Assembly (NCBI RefSeq): GCF_000711725.1
Contig: NZ_JONP01000001.1
Coordinates: forward strand, 62,001 to 126,000
Length of the DNA: 64,000 nucleotides
Direction: 5' to 3'
Source: Roseomonas aerilata DSM 19363
Lineage (GTDB): Bacteria; Pseudomonadota; Alphaproteobacteria; Acetobacterales; Acetobacteraceae
Below, piece after piece: positions 16,829-25,106 of the stretch. The position numbers and the translations under genes were made by a program. Within the stretch, counting starts at the first letter, position 1; every line of letters starts with the position of its first letter. The notes under the pieces are model-generated. The model saw nothing but the letters and a program-made list of their open reading frames with translations. It ran no database searches and was not told the DNA's origin.

Positions 16829-17235
16829 CAGAGCGAGACGTCGCCGTAGGAGGAGATCTCGATGAGGTTCCCGTCGGGGTCGCGGCAATAGACGGAGTTG
16901 ATGGTGCCGAGCGCCCCCGCCTTCTCCACCGGGCCGAGTTCGATGGTGATCCCGCACTCCTTGAGGTGCGAGACCACGTCCTCGGCCGGCATGGTCACGA
17001 TGAAGCAGAGGTCGTTGCCACCGGGCGCGGAGCCCGTGCCCGTGAACCAGTCCTCCTGCGTCGCCTCGCGCGGCCGCAGGTTGATCTTCTGCCCGCCAAA
17101 GCGCAGCGCCGTGCGGTTCTGCGGCCCGAAGCTCTCCATCTCCATGCCCAGGACGCGCTGGTACCAGTTCGCGCTGGTCTCCACGTCGTTGCAGGTGATC
17201 ACGAGGTGGTCCAGGCGGTCCACGGCGAAGCGCAT
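16828..17235 (-). CDS. VOC (glyoxalase/bleomycin-resistance fold) family protein
   Basis: A 135-residue metal-dependent VOC-fold protein with two beta-alpha-beta-beta-beta halves. Probable metal ligands are His in RLDHLVITC (near residue 9) and Glu in DGNLIEISSY near the C-terminus. ATG at 17235 is chosen because homologous-looking sequence starts there and AGGA lies upstream; the longer open frame begins in non-conserved sequence. It overlaps the D-threonine aldolase-like gene by one base and follows the RidA-like gene by 22 bp. The substrate is unknown. Confidence 0.85.
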   Translation of the reverse strand: MRFAVDRLDHLVITCNDVETSANWYQRVLGMEMESFGPQNRTALRFGGQKINLRPREATQEDWFTGTGSAPGGNDLCFIVTMPAEDVVSHLKECGITIELGPVEKAGALGTINSVYCRDPDGNLIEISSYGDVSL

Positions 17236-17257
17236 CGGTTTTTTCCTAGGGCTGTTT

Positions 17258-17647
17258 TCAGGGGGTCGCGGGGCGAAGTCGCGCGGTCGCCTCGATTTCG
17301 ATCCGCATGGCATCGGTCTGCAACCCCGCATGGATCAGCGTGGAGGCAGGGCGGCTCTCACCAAAGTAGCGGCGCAGGACGGGCCAGCAGGGCTCCCAGT
17401 CCGCGCGGTCGGGGACGATGAACAGCAGCCGGACCACATCGTCCAGCGTCGCGCCGGCCTCGGCCAGGGCCCCGGCGATGTTCCGCAGCGCCTGCTCGCA
17501 CTGCGCCACCACGTCGCTCTCGATGGTCATCGTCGCGTAGTCGTAGCCGGTGGTGCCGGAGACGAAGACGGTGTCCCCGTCCACCACCGCGCGCGAGTAG
17601 CCGATCTCGCGCTCGAAACGGGATCCGGAGGAGATCAGGCGGCGCAT
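17258..17647 (-). CDS. RidA (YjgF/YER057c/UK114) family protein
   Basis: A 129-residue RidA-fold protein. Family members form trimers and hydrolyse reactive enamines and imines such as 2-aminoacrylate. Recognisable are GDTVFVSGTTGYDY, QCEQALRNIAGALAEAGA and the C-terminal MRIEIEATARL. The canonical active-site Arg pattern is altered (RPASTLI here), so it may belong to a divergent RidA subgroup with a different substrate. It is the first gene of the minus-strand RidA-VOC-PLP enzyme run. Confidence 0.85.
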   Translation of the reverse strand: MRRLISSGSRFEREIGYSRAVVDGDTVFVSGTTGYDYATMTIESDVVAQCEQALRNIAGALAEAGATLDDVVRLLFIVPDRADWEPCWPVLRRYFGESRPASTLIHAGLQTDAMRIEIEATARLRPATP

Positions 17648-17841
17648 GGTCGGAACCTGGGCCAGGGGTTGGCGCCGCCCGGCACGGCCGGCGCGGTGCC
17701 GCTAGTGGCAGGGAGGGGGCCGGCCGGTCAATGGTGCCGCCGCCGGGAAGGCTGAAGTCCGCGCGTGCTGCTGGCTGGAATGTTGCCGTTATGTGCTTCG
17801 CGAATGATGTGTTAGCGGAGCCCCACACCCGGGACAAAATA

Positions 17842-19008
17842 ATGCCTCCGCCTGACCACGGCCCCTCCAGCCTCGAGCGGGAGAGGGAGCGGCTCGCCGC
17901 CCTGCTTCGCTACGACATCCTGGACACCCCGCGGGAGGCGGATTTCGACGACATTGTCGCCATCGCTTCCGAGGTCTGCGGCGCCCCGATCGCGCTCGTG
18001 AGCCTGGTCGATGCCGACCGCCAGTGGTTCAAGGCCAGGCACGGCGTCGGCCTGAGCGCGACGCCCCTGGACGGCGCCTTCTGCCCCCACAGCTTCCCGG
18101 ATAAAGAGCTGCTGGTGGTGCCCGACGCCACGCGCGACCCCCGCTTCCGGGACAGCCCGCTGGTGACCGGGCCGCTGGGCATCCGCTTCTACGCCGGCGC
18201 GCCGCTGGTCACGCCGGACGGCTTCGCGCTCGGCACCGTCTGCGTGATCGACACGAAGCCGCGCGAATTGACCGAGGCCCAGGCCCGCACGCTCCGCGCC
18301 CTGGCCCGGCAGGTGATAACGCTGCTGGAACTGCGCCGGGCTCTCCGCCGTGGCCACGCGCACGAGGCGAAACTCGCCGAGGCCCAGGCACTGCAGCAGG
18401 TTCTCATCAACGAGCTGGCGCATCGCACGAAGAACAACCTCGCGATGGTCCAGGCCATCGTCGGCCAGACCCTGCGCGGCGCCGGCTCCGTCGTCGAGGT
18501 CCGCGCCGCCATCGCGGCGCGGCTGCGGGCGCTCGGCGGCGCCATGGACGCGCTGGTGCAGACGAGCTGGACGGGTGCGGACCTCGGCGACCTCGCCCGC
18601 GGCATCCTGCCGCTCTGCGACCCTGGCCTGCTCGGCCGGGTCGCGCTGGAGGGGCCGGCGCTGAAGCTCGGAGCGCGGGCGACCCTCGCCCTGACGCTCG
18701 CCTTCCACGAACTGGCGACGAACGCGATGAAGTACGGTGCCCTATCCGTGCCCGAAGGCCGCGTCAGCCTCTCCTGGGAATGCCTGGAGGGGGCCGGCCC
18801 AAGCCGCCTTCGCCTGCGCTGGGCCGAGGCGGGCGGCCCGGCCGTCAGGCGCCCGGGCCGCACCGGCTTCGGCACCCGGCTGATCCGGGACAACCTCGCC
18901 GGCGCGACAGAGGGCGCGGTGACCCTCGACTACCGCCCCGAGGGCTTTGCCTTCACCCTCGAGGCACCCCTTGAGGCGCTGGAGCGAGGGGAGAAGCTGG
19001 CGGTCTGA
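17842..19008 (+). CDS. Soluble GAF-domain HWE-type histidine kinase
   Basis: A 388-residue sensor kinase without membrane segments. Residues about 25-165 form a GAF domain (VCGAPIALVSLVDADRQWFK, FYAGAPLVTPDG). The kinase core follows: phospho-acceptor His194 in ELAHRTKNNLAMVQAI, N-box HELATNAMKYGAL (Asn294), and a RWAEAGGP segment that supplies the W and E of the HWE family. A GFGTRLI G-box follows. ATG at 17842 is chosen because the GAF-associated helix starts just after it. No response regulator lies adjacent, so it is an orphan. Alphaproteobacterial HWE kinases often feed the general stress response, but nothing here proves that. Confidence 0.88.
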   Translation: MPPPDHGPSSLERERERLAALLRYDILDTPREADFDDIVAIASEVCGAPIALVSLVDADRQWFKARHGVGLSATPLDGAFCPHSFPDKELLVVPDATRDPRFRDSPLVTGPLGIRFYAGAPLVTPDGFALGTVCVIDTKPRELTEAQARTLRALARQVITLLELRRALRRGHAHEAKLAEAQALQQVLINELAHRTKNNLAMVQAIVGQTLRGAGSVVEVRAAIAARLRALGGAMDALVQTSWTGADLGDLARGILPLCDPGLLGRVALEGPALKLGARATLALTLAFHELATNAMKYGALSVPEGRVSLSWECLEGAGPSRLRLRWAEAGGPAVRRPGRTGFGTRLIRDNLAGATEGAVTLDYRPEGFAFTLEAPLEALERGEKLAV

Positions 19009-19013
19009 GGCCG

Positions 19014-20768
19014 CTACTCCAGCCCGTCGTAGAAGTCGTTCCCCTTGTCATCGACCACGATGAAGGCGGGGAAGTCCTCGACCTCGATCCGCCACACCGC
19101 CTCCATGCCGAGCTCCGGGTATTCCAGCACCTCGACCTTGCGGATGCAGTCCTGGGCCAGCCGCGCCGCGGGGCCGCCGACCGAGCCAAGATAGAAGCCG
19201 CCGTTCCGCTTGCAGCTCTCGGTCACGGCCTTGGAGCGGTTGCCCTTGGCCAGCATCACCAGCGACCCGCCGGCGGCCTGGAACTCGCCGACATAGCTGT
19301 CCATCCGCCCGGCCGTCGTGGGACCGAAGGAGCCCGTTGCCATCCCGTCCGGCGTCTTGGCCGGGCCCGCGTAATAGACGGGGTGGTCCTTGATGTAGTC
19401 CGGCAGCCCCGCGCCGCTGTCCAGCCGCTCCTTGAGCTTCGCGTGGGCAATGTCGCGCGCCACCACGATCGTGCCGTTCAGCGAGACGCGGGTGGAGACG
19501 GGGTGCTTCGACAGTTCCTCCCGGATCTCCGCCATCGGCCGGTTGAGGTCGATCCGCACGACCTCGCCGGCCTCGGGCACCCCCTCGGTCTGGTCGGGCA
19601 GGAAGCGCGCGGGGTCGTGCTCCAACTCCTCGAGGAACACGCCCTCGGGCGTGATCTTCGCCTTGATCTGCCGGTCCGCCGAGCAGGAGACGCCGATGCC
19701 GATCGGCAGCGAGGCGCCGTGCCGCGGCAGGCGGATCACCCGCACGTCGTGGCAGAAATACTTGCCCCCGAACTGCGCGCCGATGCCGAGGTTCTGCGTC
19801 AGCTTATGGACCTCGACCTCCAGCTCGCGGTCGCGGAAGGCGTGGCCCGCGCGGCTGCCCTTCTCCGGCAACGTGTCGTAGTAGCGGGTGGAGGCCATCT
19901 TCACCGTCTTGAGGTTCGCCTCGGCCGAGGTGCCGCCGATGACGATCGCCAGGTGATAGGGCGGGCAGGCGCTGGTCCCCAGCGTCCGGATCTTCTCCTC
20001 CAGGAAGGCGAGCAGCTTCGGCTTGTTCAGCACGGCGCGCGTCTGCTGGAACAGGAAGGTCTTGTTGGCCGACCCGCCGCCCTTGAGGATGAATTGCAGG
20101 AAGAACTCGTCCGCGTGGTAATCACCCGGGGAGGCGTAGATGTCGAACTGCACCGGCAGGTTGTTGCCGGTGTTCACCTCGTCATACATCGTCAGCGGCG
20201 CCATCTGCGAATAGCGCAGGTTCGTCTCGGTATAGGTGCGGTGCACCCCGTAGGAGAGCGCCTCCTCCTCGTCGCCCTCCACCCAGACGCGCTGGCCCTT
20301 CTTGCCGAAGACGATGGCCGTGCCCGTGTCCTGGCACATCGGCAGCTTGCCGCCAGCCGCAATATTCGCGTTCTTCAGCAGGTCGAGCGCCACGAAGCGG
20401 TCGTTCGCCGAAGCCTCGGGGTCCTTCAGGATATTGGCGAGCTGCTGCAGGTGCCCTGGGCGAAGCAGGTGGGAGACGTCGCGGCAGGCCTGGAAGGCGA
20501 GCCCCTCCAGCACCTCCGGCTTGACCTTCAGGATCTTCTTGCCCTCCACCTCGATGGTGGAGACGCCCGCGAGGTCGAGCTTGCGGTAAGGGGTGGTGTC
20601 CTCCGCCAGCGGGAACATGGGGCTGAAGAGGAAGCCCTCGCTCCGCTGGGAGATGGGAGTGCCCGCATCGGCCTCCGCACCGTCATGGGTGGCGACGGGG
20701 GTGGCCTGCGCGCTCGGCCCCTCGGGGATCGGGGGCTGCTGGACGGCGTCGACGGTGTTGGAGCTCAC
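19014..20768 (-). CDS. Class I fumarate hydratase (4Fe-4S)
   Basis: Iron-sulfur fumarase of the FumA/FumB type, 584 residues, oxygen-sensitive and cytoplasmic. Probable cluster cysteines are in [20 protein letters not shown] and [10 protein letters not shown]. The C-terminal half contains [14 protein letters not shown] and [14 protein letters not shown], typical of the fused alpha/beta form. The start is GTG at 20768 with GGAGAG upstream; the first 45 residues are a variable Ala/Pro-rich leader. It is convergent with the HWE kinase with only 5 bp between stops. With fumC it gives the cell two unrelated fumarases. Confidence 0.94.
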   Translation of the reverse strand: MSSNTVDAVQQPPIPEGPSAQATPVATHDGAEADAGTPISQRSEGFLFSPMFPLAEDTTPYRKLDLAGVSTIEVEGKKILKVKPEVLEGLAFQACRDVSHLLRPGHLQQLANILKDPEASANDRFVALDLLKNANIAAGGKLPMCQDTGTAIVFGKKGQRVWVEGDEEEALSYGVHRTYTETNLRYSQMAPLTMYDEVNTGNNLPVQFDIYASPGDYHADEFFLQFILKGGGSANKTFLFQQTRAVLNKPKLLAFLEEKIRTLGTSACPPYHLAIVIGGTSAEANLKTVKMASTRYYDTLPEKGSRAGHAFRDRELEVEVHKLTQNLGIGAQFGGKYFCHDVRVIRLPRHGASLPIGIGVSCSADRQIKAKITPEGVFLEELEHDPARFLPDQTEGVPEAGEVVRIDLNRPMAEIREELSKHPVSTRVSLNGTIVVARDIAHAKLKERLDSGAGLPDYIKDHPVYYAGPAKTPDGMATGSFGPTTAGRMDSYVGEFQAAGGSLVMLAKGNRSKAVTESCKRNGGFYLGSVGGPAARLAQDCIRKVEVLEYPELGMEAVWRIEVEDFPAFIVVDDKGNDFYDGLE

Positions 20769-20870
20769 GGGAAGGCTCTCCGGCTTCTGGCCCGGCGCCG
20801 CCGGGCTGCACCCGGCCGTGCGGGCCGGGACGTGCTGGGGGAAGTTGTTGCGTGTTAGCGCGCCCCCGGT

Positions 20871-20891
20871 CCCGGCGCCAGAAGCGCCGGG
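20871..20891 (-). terminator. Terminator-like hairpin after sspB
   Basis: A perfect 8-bp stem CCCGGCGC/GCGCCGGG with a 5-nt loop lies 15 bp beyond the sspB stop. There is no U-tract. Confidence 0.4.
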
Positions 20892-20906
20892 GAGGGGGCA
20901 CCGCCG

Positions 20907-21440
20907 CTACTCCCGGGTGGGGCGGCGGCGGAAGGCGTCCAGGCTGACGACCTGGGCGGGGGTATCGGGCTTGGCCGCGGGCGGCTCGGCCGGGGCGGAG
21001 GCCTCATCATCCTCCTCCTCGGACATGTCCGGCAGGGCCTCGGCCTCGCCGTCGGTCACGCCCGTCTCGCCGAAGCGCAGCCCGACCCGCACATGCGGGT
21101 CCCAGAAGGCGACGAGGGCCGCGAAGGGGATGACCAGCGTGGAGGCGACCCCCCCGAAGGAGAGGCCGACGGAGACCTTTCCCTCCGTCCGGTCCACCTT
21201 CAGGTCCCAGAACTGGTGCTGCAGGACGATGGTCATCTCCTGCGGGTAGCGGGCCTTGAGGTGCCCCGGCACCTTCGTCTCCGGGTGGTCGGTGCGGAAG
21301 GTGAGGTAGAAGTGGTGCTCCCCCGGCAGGCCGTTCCTTGCCGCGAACTCGAGGGCGCGCAGCGCGACGTTCCGCATGGCCTCCTCGGTCCAGCGGTCGT
21401 AGGGCAGCAGGCTCTCGGGGGGCGGCGCTTGCTCGCTCAT
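20907..21440 (-). CDS. sspB: SspB, ClpXP adaptor for ssrA-tagged proteins (alpha type)
   Basis: Adaptor that binds tmRNA-tagged proteins and delivers them to ClpXP. The 177 residues have the compact SspB fold (about 10-130; FYLTFRTDHPETKVPGHL and MTIVLQHQFWDLKV are typical of the alphaproteobacterial form). A flexible acidic Ala/Pro linker follows, then the C-terminal VVSLDAFRRRP, which resembles the ClpX-docking tail. It is encoded about 135 bp downstream of the ssrA coding segment on the same strand, which places tag and tag adaptor side by side. Confidence 0.92.
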   Translation of the reverse strand: MSEQAPPPESLLPYDRWTEEAMRNVALRALEFAARNGLPGEHHFYLTFRTDHPETKVPGHLKARYPQEMTIVLQHQFWDLKVDRTEGKVSVGLSFGGVASTLVIPFAALVAFWDPHVRVGLRFGETGVTDGEAEALPDMSEEEDDEASAPAEPPAAKPDTPAQVVSLDAFRRRPTRE

Positions 21441-21574
21441 GCGCAGGTCATGTCCAAGTCAGGTCAGAGGCATTCGCCCCTACATAGGACATCGCCCCAC
21501 CCGGGCATAGGAGAGGGGCGAGCTGAGGCGGAAAGGCTTCAAGGTGGGGGGATTCTGTTGCCCCGTTCCCCCCG

Positions 21575-21860
21575 GACGGCGCTTACCTATCTCTAGGCAG
21601 CGAGCGCCATGGTCTCGCGACCATTATCGTTGGCACTTGTGATTTAGCCCGATAACGGCGGTACAATGCCGGGCAAAAGACACGTCTTTACCGCGCGCGT
21701 CGAGCCTGTTTCGCCCCCATGCTCCCCTCCAGGGATCCGAAAGATCCCCGGAACCCGCTGATAAGGCGGGGAAGAGATGGTGGAGGCGCCGGGTACTGCC
21801 CCCGGGTCCGCAACGCTTATTCCACGAGCCGTTTATCGCCATAGCCGCCCGAAGGAGGCC
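21575..21860 (-). ncRNA. ssrA: Permuted two-piece tmRNA (ssrA)
   Basis: Read on the minus strand, the acceptor piece comes first. It contains a T-arm-like CCGGG/CCCGG hairpin and ends in CGCCTCCACCA, with the CCA at 21780-21778. A removable loop (about 21777-21719) follows, then the coding piece starting GGGGGCGAAACAGG at 21718. The two ends pair as a 7-bp acceptor stem GGGGGCG/CGCCTCC with the alanine-identity G3:U70 wobble. The tag frame follows at 21634-21593. The order acceptor-loop-coding is the alphaproteobacterial permuted arrangement. The outer ends are approximate: a TATATC -10-like element lies at 21871-21866, and a GC hairpin at 21573-21546 may terminate the RNA. Confidence 0.92.
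21593..21634 (-). other. tmRNA tag reading frame
   Basis: The codons from 21634 read ANDNGRETMALAA followed by TAG at 21595-21593. AND at the start and ALAA at the end are the hallmarks of proteolysis tags: the former is bound by SspB and the latter by ClpX. The resume codon is GCC. Confidence 0.9.
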
Positions 21861-21972
21861 CGGATGATATAGCGCATCCCCTCGCTGATTGCGAGGGGTC
21901 ACCAGCCGCGCGCGGGCGCTACCCAGAGGGCACCCGCGAGGCTAAACCCCCGTCCCGAGGCAGGGGGTACCG

Positions 21973-22911
21973 ATGGAACTGACAGAGACCCAGCGGCAGG
22001 AGCTGGCCGAGGCCGAGGCGCAGCGGCACGAGACGCGCCGCCCCGTCTCCCCGGGCCTGGAGGCGATGCTCTTCCGCCCGCTCCCCGTGCTCGACCACGG
22101 CTTCGTCCGCGTTGTGGACTACATGGGCGACGATTCCGCCGTGGTGCAGGCCGCCCGCGTCTCCTACGGCCGCGGCACGAAGGCGGCGAACGAGGACCGC
22201 GGCCTCATCCGCTACCTCATGCGCCACCGCCACTCCACGCCTTTCGAGATGTGCGAGATCAAGTACCACGTGAAGCTGCCGATCTTTGTGGCAAGGCAGT
22301 GGATCCGCCACCGCATGGCGAATATCAACGAGTACTCCGCCCGCTACTCCATCCTTGACCGCGAGTTCTACCTGCCCGCTCCGGAACAGCTCGCCGCGCA
22401 ATCCGCCGTGAACCGCCAGGGCCGCGGTGCCGTGCTGGAGGGCGACCAGGCCGCCCACGTGCTCGATCTCCTGCGCGAGGACGCGACGCGCAACTACGAC
22501 CATTACCTCGAGATGCTGAACGAGGACGCCGAGGGCCGTGTGATCGAGGAGGGCCGCACCGGCCTCGCGCGGGAGCTGGCGCGGATGAACCTCACGCTCA
22601 ACGCCTATACCCAGTGGTACTGGAAGGCGGACCTGCACAACCTGCTGAACTTCCTCACGCTGCGCGCCGACGCCCACGCGCAGTACGAGATCCGCGTCTA
22701 TGCCGACGCCATGCTCGACACCGTCCGTGCCTGGGTTCCCCTGGTGCACGAGGCCTTCTGCGACTACCGCCAGGGTGCCGTCACCCTCTCCTCCCAGATG
22801 CTCGGCGTGGTGCGCACCATGGTCGCCGGCGGGAACCCCGCGCAGGAGGGCAGCGGCCTCTCCAAGCGCGAGTGGCGGGAGCTGATGGCCATCCTCGGCC
22901 GCGAGGGCTGA
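21973..22911 (+). CDS. thyX: ThyX, FAD-dependent thymidylate synthase
   Basis: Makes dTMP from dUMP with methylene-tetrahydrofolate as carbon donor and FAD/NADPH as reductant. The 312 residues include RHRHSTPFE and the diagnostic ThyX motif [14 protein letters not shown] (RHRx7S-type). [19 protein letters not shown] follows in the C-terminal half. The ATG has a GGGGGTACCG-type purine stretch upstream. It is divergent from ssrA and is followed after 10 bp by a small membrane-protein gene. No thyA is visible in this window. Confidence 0.96.
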   Translation: MELTETQRQELAEAEAQRHETRRPVSPGLEAMLFRPLPVLDHGFVRVVDYMGDDSAVVQAARVSYGRGTKAANEDRGLIRYLMRHRHSTPFEMCEIKYHVKLPIFVARQWIRHRMANINEYSARYSILDREFYLPAPEQLAAQSAVNRQGRGAVLEGDQAAHVLDLLREDATRNYDHYLEMLNEDAEGRVIEEGRTGLARELARMNLTLNAYTQWYWKADLHNLLNFLTLRADAHAQYEIRVYADAMLDTVRAWVPLVHEAFCDYRQGAVTLSSQMLGVVRTMVAGGNPAQEGSGLSKREWRELMAILGREG

Positions 22912-22921
22912 CGCCGCCCCG

Positions 22922-23218
22922 ATGGCCAAGGCCCCGAACAGGCCCGACCCGGCGGCGGGCAGCCCCTCGCCCCGGCGCGCCAAGCCCGCGGCGCCGCGCA
23001 AGGCGGCGGCCCCGCGCGGCGCCGGCAAGGCTGCCTTCAAGCAGGGCATGGCGCAGCGCGCCTGGGGCGGCGGCCCCTCCTGGCTGGCGGTGATCGTCAT
23101 CGTCCTCGCCGCCCTTGTCATCCTGCCGATCGCCGCGGCGGTGCTGGGCGATGTCTGGGCCGTTGTGCTCGGGGCGCTGATCGGCGGCTTCGCCCTCGGC
23201 CGCGCCACCGCCCGCTAG
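22922..23218 (+). CDS. Small basic membrane protein of unknown function
   Basis: The family is not recognised. The 98 residues have a Lys/Arg/Pro/Ala-rich N-terminal half (about 1-50) and one long or two short hydrophobic segments (about 54-75 and 78-93), with a Gly-rich end. It starts 10 bp after thyX and is probably co-transcribed. Topology would place the basic half in the cytoplasm. Confidence 0.6.
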   Translation: MAKAPNRPDPAAGSPSPRRAKPAAPRKAAAPRGAGKAAFKQGMAQRAWGGGPSWLAVIVIVLAALVILPIAAAVLGDVWAVVLGALIGGFALGRATAR

Positions 23219-23307
23219 GCACCCGCCGCAGCCCTGGCCTTCCGCCAGCCCGCACCACCGACGTCCTCCCAGTGCGTTCTGTCTCCTGGAACACAGAGGA
23301 GGCCGGC

Positions 23308-24072
23308 ATGGCAGGGTTCGAGGGCAAGGTCGTGATCGTCACCGGGGCAGGCTCCGGTATCGGGGAGGCCACCGCCCGGCGCTTCTCCACCGGTGGCTAC
23401 GCCGTGGTGCTGGCGGGCCGCACGGAGGAGAAGCTCGCCCGCGTCGCCGCCGGCCTGCCGGAGGAGCGCACGCTTACGGTCGCCGCCGACGTATCGGACG
23501 AGGAACAGGCCGTCTTCCTCATCAACCGCACGCTGGAGCGCTTCGGCCGGCTGGACGTGCTGGTGAACAACGCCGGCACCATCGTCACCGGCCCGCTGGC
23601 CGAGGCGAAGACCTCCGACTGGCGCCGCGTCATGGGCACGGACCTCGACGGCGTCTTCTTCCTCTCCCGCGCCGCTATCCCGCACCTGGTTTCCACCGGG
23701 GGCTGCATCGTCAACACCTCCTCGGTCTCCGGCCTCGGCGGGGACTGGGACATGGCGATCTACAACGCCGCGAAGGGGGCGGTGACGAACCTTACCCGCG
23801 CGCTCGCCCTCGAACTCGGCCGCCACGGCGTGCGCGTGAACGCCGTGGCCCCGAGCCTGACCGCCAGCGACATGACGAAGAGCATGCTCGGCGACGAGAA
23901 GCTGATGGCCAAGTTCGCCGAGCGCATCCCCCTCGGCCGCGCCGCCGAACCCGAGGAGATCGCCGACGTCATCGCCTTCCTCGCGAGCCCGGACGCTCGC
24001 TTCGTCACCGGCGTGAACCTGCCCGTGGACGGCGGCCTCACCGCTTCCAACGGCCAGCCGCCGCAGGCCTAG
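23308..24072 (+). CDS. Short-chain dehydrogenase/reductase
   Basis: Classical SDR of 254 residues. The cofactor motif is TGAGSGIG near residues 12-19, NNAG follows near 88, and the catalytic Ser-Tyr-x-x-x-Lys is represented by NTSSVSG and YNAAKGA. The C-terminal GVNLPVDGG is typical. Asp is absent and Arg is present after beta-2 (LAGRTEEKL), which hints at NADP(H). ATG at 23308 has GAGGAGG upstream, which decides against the longer frame. The substrate is not deducible. Confidence 0.92.
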   Translation: MAGFEGKVVIVTGAGSGIGEATARRFSTGGYAVVLAGRTEEKLARVAAGLPEERTLTVAADVSDEEQAVFLINRTLERFGRLDVLVNNAGTIVTGPLAEAKTSDWRRVMGTDLDGVFFLSRAAIPHLVSTGGCIVNTSSVSGLGGDWDMAIYNAAKGAVTNLTRALALELGRHGVRVNAVAPSLTASDMTKSMLGDEKLMAKFAERIPLGRAAEPEEIADVIAFLASPDARFVTGVNLPVDGGLTASNGQPPQA

Positions 24073-24118
24073 AGGGGCCGCGCTTGCCAGGCGGGGCACG
24101 CCCCGCCTGAATGGCCCC

Positions 24119-25003
24119 ATGCCCGTCACCGTCTTCGGCTCCGTCAACGCCGACCTCACCTTTCCGGTGCCCATCCTGCCGGCACCGGGCCACACGGTGC
24201 TCGGCGGCGCATGGCGGGCCTCGCCAGGTGGGAAGGGCGCCAACCAGGCCGTCGCCGCCGCGCGGGACGGAGCCGCCGTGCGCTTCGCAGGTGCCACCGG
24301 CCGCGACGCCATGGCCGCGACCGCCACGGCCGCCCTGCGCGGGGCGGGGGTGGACCTTTCCGCCCTGGTCGAGACCGAGGCCCCCACCGGTGCCGCCTGC
24401 ATCCTCGTGGACGAGGCGGGGCGCAACCAGATCGCGGTCTCACCCGGCGCGAACCTTCTCGCCCGCGCCGCCCAGGTGCCGGACCTCGCCGCCGGGGAGA
24501 TTGTGCTGATGCAGATGGAGGTTCCGGCGGAGGAGGTCGCGACCCTCATTCATCGCGCCCGGGCGGCCAGCGCCCGGCCGATCCTGAACCTCGCCCCCGC
24601 CGCGCCCATCGACCCCGCCGCCCTACGCGCGCTGGACCTGCTGATCGTGAACGAGCACGAGGCCGCCTGGCTCGCCGTCCGGCTGGGCACCGCCGGCACC
24701 GCGCCGGACCTGCACGCCGCGCTGGGCATCCCCGTCGCCGTCACCCTCGGCGAGCGCGGCGCCGAGGCCGCCGGCCCGGCCGGCGACTGGCGCATCGCCG
24801 CCCTGGCCCCCGCCCGCGTGCTGGACACGACCGGCGCGGGCGATTGCTGGTGCGGCGTGCTCGCCGCCGCCCTCTCCCGCGGCGCCCCGCTGGAGGCGGC
24901 CATGCGCCGCGCGGCGGCCGCGGCCTCCATCGCCGTCTCCCGGCCCGGCGCCGCCGAGGCCATGCCGACGGCCGCCGAAACGGGCGCGCGCCTCGCCGCC
25001 TGA
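24119..25003 (+). CDS. PfkB-family sugar kinase, ribokinase-like
   Basis: A 294-residue PfkB kinase, most like ribokinase. The N-terminal VFGSVNADLTF and the first signature SPGGKGANQAVAAAR (about 36-50) are seen, with the second signature DTTGAGDCWCGVLAAAL near 236-252 carrying the catalytic Asp. It would phosphorylate a free sugar such as ribose with ATP. There is no ribose transporter or rbsD nearby, so the physiological sugar is uncertain. It lies 46 bp after the SDR gene on the same strand. Confidence 0.86.
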   Translation: MPVTVFGSVNADLTFPVPILPAPGHTVLGGAWRASPGGKGANQAVAAARDGAAVRFAGATGRDAMAATATAALRGAGVDLSALVETEAPTGAACILVDEAGRNQIAVSPGANLLARAAQVPDLAAGEIVLMQMEVPAEEVATLIHRARAASARPILNLAPAAPIDPAALRALDLLIVNEHEAAWLAVRLGTAGTAPDLHAALGIPVAVTLGERGAEAAGPAGDWRIAALAPARVLDTTGAGDCWCGVLAAALSRGAPLEAAMRRAAAAASIAVSRPGAAEAMPTAAETGARLAA

Positions 25004-25106
25004 GCGCCGCCCCTCCTTACGTCCGCGCACCGGCCCCGGCTGAGCCTTGCCACCCCCGCGCTGACGGGGCCTAAACTGCCCGCCATCAGCCGGGAGCCGT
25101 CCGTCC

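Noticed and set aside
17760-17841. A GGAAT element upstream of the HWE kinase considered as an EcfG promoter
   Set aside because: No CGTT-type -10 occurs at the required 16-17 bp spacing.
21624-21902. A 92-codon frame in the ssrA region
   Set aside because: It runs through the tmRNA acceptor and coding pieces; the RNA structure and tag explain the sequence.
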